Source: Chaunax sp. Z400 (lineage: Eukaryota > Chordata > Actinopteri > Lophiiformes > Chaunacidae). From it: a stretch of DNA of 64,000 nucleotides. Where the stretch lies: contig CM075194.1 in NCBI GenBank assembly GCA_037577475.1, positions 2,767,501 through 2,831,500 of the forward strand, given 5' to 3'. Position numbers and translations under genes: made by a program. Below the pieces are notes generated by a model. It ran no database searches, was not told the origin of the DNA, and was given only the letters and a program-made list of their open reading frames with translations. Shown here piece by piece: positions 60,471-64,000 of the stretch. Each line of letters opens with the position of its first letter. The stretch's first letter is position 1.

Positions 60471-61276
60471 TATATATATATATATATTTAAAAAAAGATT
60501 TATCCTGTTTCTTAGCGAAATTTAATTTGTCGGGCATTTTCATTTAATTCCTGTTATTTTTATTTATCAATGTCATTTTCATCATCTTTCATTCAACAAA
60601 GCAAACAAGCAGCATTGTTATGTGATTGGCTGCTGTCTATAGGTCTGATTAAGCAGGCAGCCAATCAGAGGAATGATTCTACCCCGTTTGACTTGATTGA
60701 CAGCCAAAGACCTTGTGATGGAAAGTGGTGTTATAAAATTAATGTAAATAAATAAACAGATTAGTAATAACAATAAACTGGCTGTTGACTCGTTATGAAT
60801 AGAAACAGGATGAAAATTCAGAGTTGAATTCTCAACATTTATTGGATTATTTCAGAATTTCACAGTTATATATTTTGTCTGTTTCTATTCATATGACTAT
60901 TAATTTTACCTCGTCTTATTTAATGAATCTAATATTGTACACTTTGGTCCTCCATAGGTTTTCTCTTTAAAAGTCAATCAGCTTGTTTTTGTTGCAGAGA
61001 AAATTCTAACACGATTTGAAAAAAAAAGCCCAAAAGTTTTAATGACCTCATGACATCCGGCATAGTTGGCGGTTAAGTCTCCTCTGAAGGAAACCTCAAT
61101 TTGCTGCGTTTCTTCGTTTTGGACTATAAGACAGAAATACAGGAAACTGCACCTTCTCTCCTCTGCACTCTCTCATCTCTGAAATACGAGGTCCTTTGAA
61201 CACTATTTACAATTATCTACAATCAAATGTGAGCAGGGTCGGCCTTCGGTCTGTGCAACCGACTCACAAACACACA

Positions 61277-61277
<1 letters not shown>

Positions 61278-61334
<57 letters not shown>
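61278..61334. repeat. (CA)n microsatellite
   Basis: About 28 CA units. A (TG)n run on the same strand follows 135 bp later. Confidence 0.95.
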
Positions 61335-61338
<4 letters not shown>

Positions 61339-61466
61339 CATCTGAGGGATGACTGAGAACGAGGCTCCAGATTTCTGATTTATGGTGCTGACAGTGATGC
61401 CTGTGCAACAATGCAGAGCAGAAACGGCTTTGAGCGAATGAGGCTTCACTGACAAGGCCTGTGTCA

Positions 61467-61469
<3 letters not shown>

Positions 61470-61551
<82 letters not shown>
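61470..61551. repeat. (TG)n microsatellite
   Basis: About 41 TG units, the reverse complement of the (CA)n run at 61,278-61,334. Confidence 0.95.
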
Positions 61552-61553
<2 letters not shown>

Positions 61554-61997
61554 CTGAGGGCATGCATTCTGTCTTTTTTTCCACCATGCCTGCTTTATAT
61601 GCATTTGTGTGTGTGGAGGTGTGTTCGAATAGATGACTCATACAGAAATGTGGAGGCATTCTCATCAGGAAAGCTGCAAAAAAATATCTGACAGGCATTT
61701 CACAAGATGGCACAACGGCAATCACGCAAACACACACTCATGCAGAGCGGAGTGAAGGAATGCAAATAGGTACAGCTGACGGTGCACAAACACCAACGGC
61801 AGCAGCAGTGAATGTGCGTCACTGACGAATGAGAGACGGGACGAGCCAAGGAAGGGACGCAAAGCAGAACCTCAACAGACGCTCACGTATACTTCTCCTC
61901 ATGATGCACGCCTGCCCACATGCAAGCATGAATCCCATACAGGCCACAGTCGGTGCAGTTGCTCTCCATATTTTCAGACTATTTCTATTAATAGCTC

Positions 61998-62000
<3 letters not shown>

Positions 62001-62044
<44 letters not shown>
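62001..62044. repeat. (CT)n microsatellite
   Basis: About 22 CT units. Confidence 0.95.
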
Positions 62045-62047
<3 letters not shown>

Positions 62048-63817
62048 CCAGCTTGTTGTCTTATACTGGTCTCACACGCTGCCTCATTGTTTTTTTCTCC
62101 CTTCCCTGCTGTATCATATTTCTCAGGAACATGAGCAGCGACAGCCTCCTGTAAGACGTCAGCAGAACAACAGATTTGCACAAAACATGCGCTCACAATC
62201 TGGCGAACCAGAGGTGGTGTCAAGATGATATTTATGCAGAGGGTGCATCACTGCTGCCGGTCATGATCAGACCAGAACTATATCAGCTAGTTGTTCCAGC
62301 GTTGTATATTATTTATTTATTTATTTTTCCTTTAGGTGGACACATCAGGCAGGTATGTGATAGAAATTGCTCCATCCTTCAGGCTCAAACAAACTAAAAC
62401 AAACCATTTCAAACACAACTTGGGTTTTTTGGGGTTTTTTTTTAGTAGAAACTGATGAAAAAAAGAAAAGAAAATGAAAGTGAGCATCCCTGGCATATAA
62501 ACAGGTTGTGTGTTTTGTGTTCTGTGGAGTTTAACAAGGACCTCATGTTAGTGCAAAGCACAACACGTTGATGACAATGGAGTCATTCAGATTTCAAAGT
62601 TAAAAAAAAGAAAAGAAAAGAAAGCCATGGAGCGGATCCTTTAGTTACATATTCACATTTTGCTAGTATTATTCGATTGATAGATCCGAAGAGTGGATGC
62701 ATCAAATACAATATATCATGAGCATCATTATTAAGCTGTATATTATAGCAACATCGAACCTCCTATACTGTAACAACATTTCCCTAAAAGACAGCGGGTA
62801 AAGTTTTTCTTCACATGGGTAACATCTTACTTGAGGCTCTTATAAACGTTTTTCATTCGACTACCATATGCATATTTACAATAAGCACAATGTGAAGTCG
62901 TTTTTTTTATGTGGGTTGATGCAGAGGAGGGACATTTTACACGGTGCTTATAAATGAGGCGTTGCTGATTAATAAGCAAGCCTCCAAGTAAAATGTCACC
63001 CTTAAAGTGCCCCAGTTGTTGATTCTGCTGCACACATGAAGACAGAGAAGGAGACAGATGAAGACAGTTGCTGTGCTTTTTTTTTTCTTCTTTCAGAGAG
63101 ATGAACACAGTTAATAGGAGCATCATCTGTTTGTTTTTTTGTTTTTTTCTTATCATCCTCCACCCAAATTGTTAAAACCGCCTGAGAGATGGAGAAAGTA
63201 GACAATTAATCCGACATTCCTGTTTGTTTGTTTTTTGGGGGGGGGTGACGTCTCGTTTACACTCCTCACCCACCCACCACAACACGATAACCCTGTTGTT
63301 CAGCAGAACCACAACCTCCATTGTGCCATGTACCAGACGAGGAACACACTTTACATCGACGTGGAGACGGAGAGCTACACCTGTAAGATCACGATGCAAC
63401 AGTTCCTCCATGTTCAGGACGGGCGAATGAATGTCAAAGATGAAACTAAAAAGAAATGAATAAAAAGAAACGGAAAGGAGGGGAAAAAAAGTACAAATAG
63501 ATATGTTGGTAAAAAAGTATTGTGCTTTTGGCTGTCCTGTGTTCACTGTGTACAATATTCAGAGCTCCTGCTTGGAAATAAGGGGTGTAGACATGCACTG
63601 TGGGACAGACATTACAGATATTTAATGGCTCCAGGAGGATATTCTGTGTTAAGCCGAGATCATTATTACATTAATATAGGCAAAAACATGATAAATTACA
63701 TTTGTGTCTGTGTGTGTTTGTGTGTGTGTTTATGATCTAAAGTGCAATGTGAGGGCCGGCTGAAGCTCCGTTTGTCTGCATGTTATCAGATTTAAGTTTT
63801 CATGGCACTGACATGAA

Positions 63818-64000
63818 TGTTTATGTGTGTTTATGTGTGTTTATGTGTGTTTATGTGTGTTTATGTGTGTTTATGTGTGTTTATGTGTGTTTATGTGTTT
63901 ATGTGTGTGTTTATGTGTGTTTATGTGTGTTTATGTGTTTATGTGTTTATGTGTGTTTATGTGTGTTTATGTGTGTTTATGTGTGTTTATGTGTGTTTAT
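63818..64000. repeat. minisatellite, 10-bp unit TGTTTATGTG
   Basis: About 18 near-perfect units, a few shortened to 8 bp. It runs to the window edge and probably beyond. Confidence 0.95.

Larger units (their letters stand above)
57720..63810. other. right-hand region without a recognised gene
   Basis: Apart from the repeats listed, this stretch holds only short frames. The most coding-like ones are on the minus strand at 58,020-57,865 (LEKSELTLGQWRHRVVADAD) and on the plus strand at 63,300-63,459 (TLYIDVETESYTCKITMQQF). Neither has a family I know or clear splice sites on both sides. They could be exons or UTR of a gene extending beyond the right edge. Confidence 0.3.

Noticed and set aside
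61223..61737. Frames of 114 and 157 codons on the minus strand
   Set aside because: Built mostly from the (CA)n and (TG)n runs.

Overview
The window reads as nuclear DNA of a ray-finned (teleost) fish. Genes are split into short exons by GT..AG introns. Spacers are AT-rich, full of microsatellites and fish-type repeats (Tc1/mariner, hAT, LINE 3' ends, tRNA-like SINEs), and the proteins resemble vertebrate families. There is no bacterial, phage or CRISPR signal. Splice joins were made by hand and kept only where the phases close.

Layout. A minus-strand block covers about 1-24,641: the 5' (N-terminal) part of a gp130/IL-12R-beta2-type class I cytokine receptor (runs off the left edge), theg/spmap2 (10,729-13,071), shd (15,875-19,900) and yju2 (22,128-24,641). 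About 1.5 kb away, head to head with yju2, a plus-strand block begins: a CART neuropeptide precursor gene (26,101-26,866), map1s (27,539-36,756) and gadd45b (40,531-41,846). The minus-strand gene gng7 follows (coding 50,809-51,225), with likely non-coding 5' exons near 52.8 and 56.3 kb. From 56.4 to 64 kb I see repeats and no gene I can name.

The genes do not form a pathway. They cover RNA splicing (yju2), tyrosine-kinase adaptor signalling (shd), sperm microtubules (theg), cytokine reception, a secreted neuropeptide (cart), microtubule binding (map1s), stress-MAPK signalling (gadd45b) and a G-protein gamma subunit (gng7). What joins them is ancestry. As I recall the human map, yju2, shd, theg, gadd45b and gng7 lie on 19p13.3 and MAP1S on 19p13.1. 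The cart-map1s pair mirrors CARTPT-MAP1B on 5q13, and the gp130-type receptor with gadd45 and G-gamma mirrors IL12RB2-GNG12-GADD45A on 1p31. The window therefore looks like an unusually complete piece of an ancestral vertebrate paralogon. No new molecular system is evident. The best leads are the receptor sitting where mammals keep EBI3, the 19p-type CART gene, two tiny retro-insertions with intact 17-bp target duplications, and several hairpin-forming elements.
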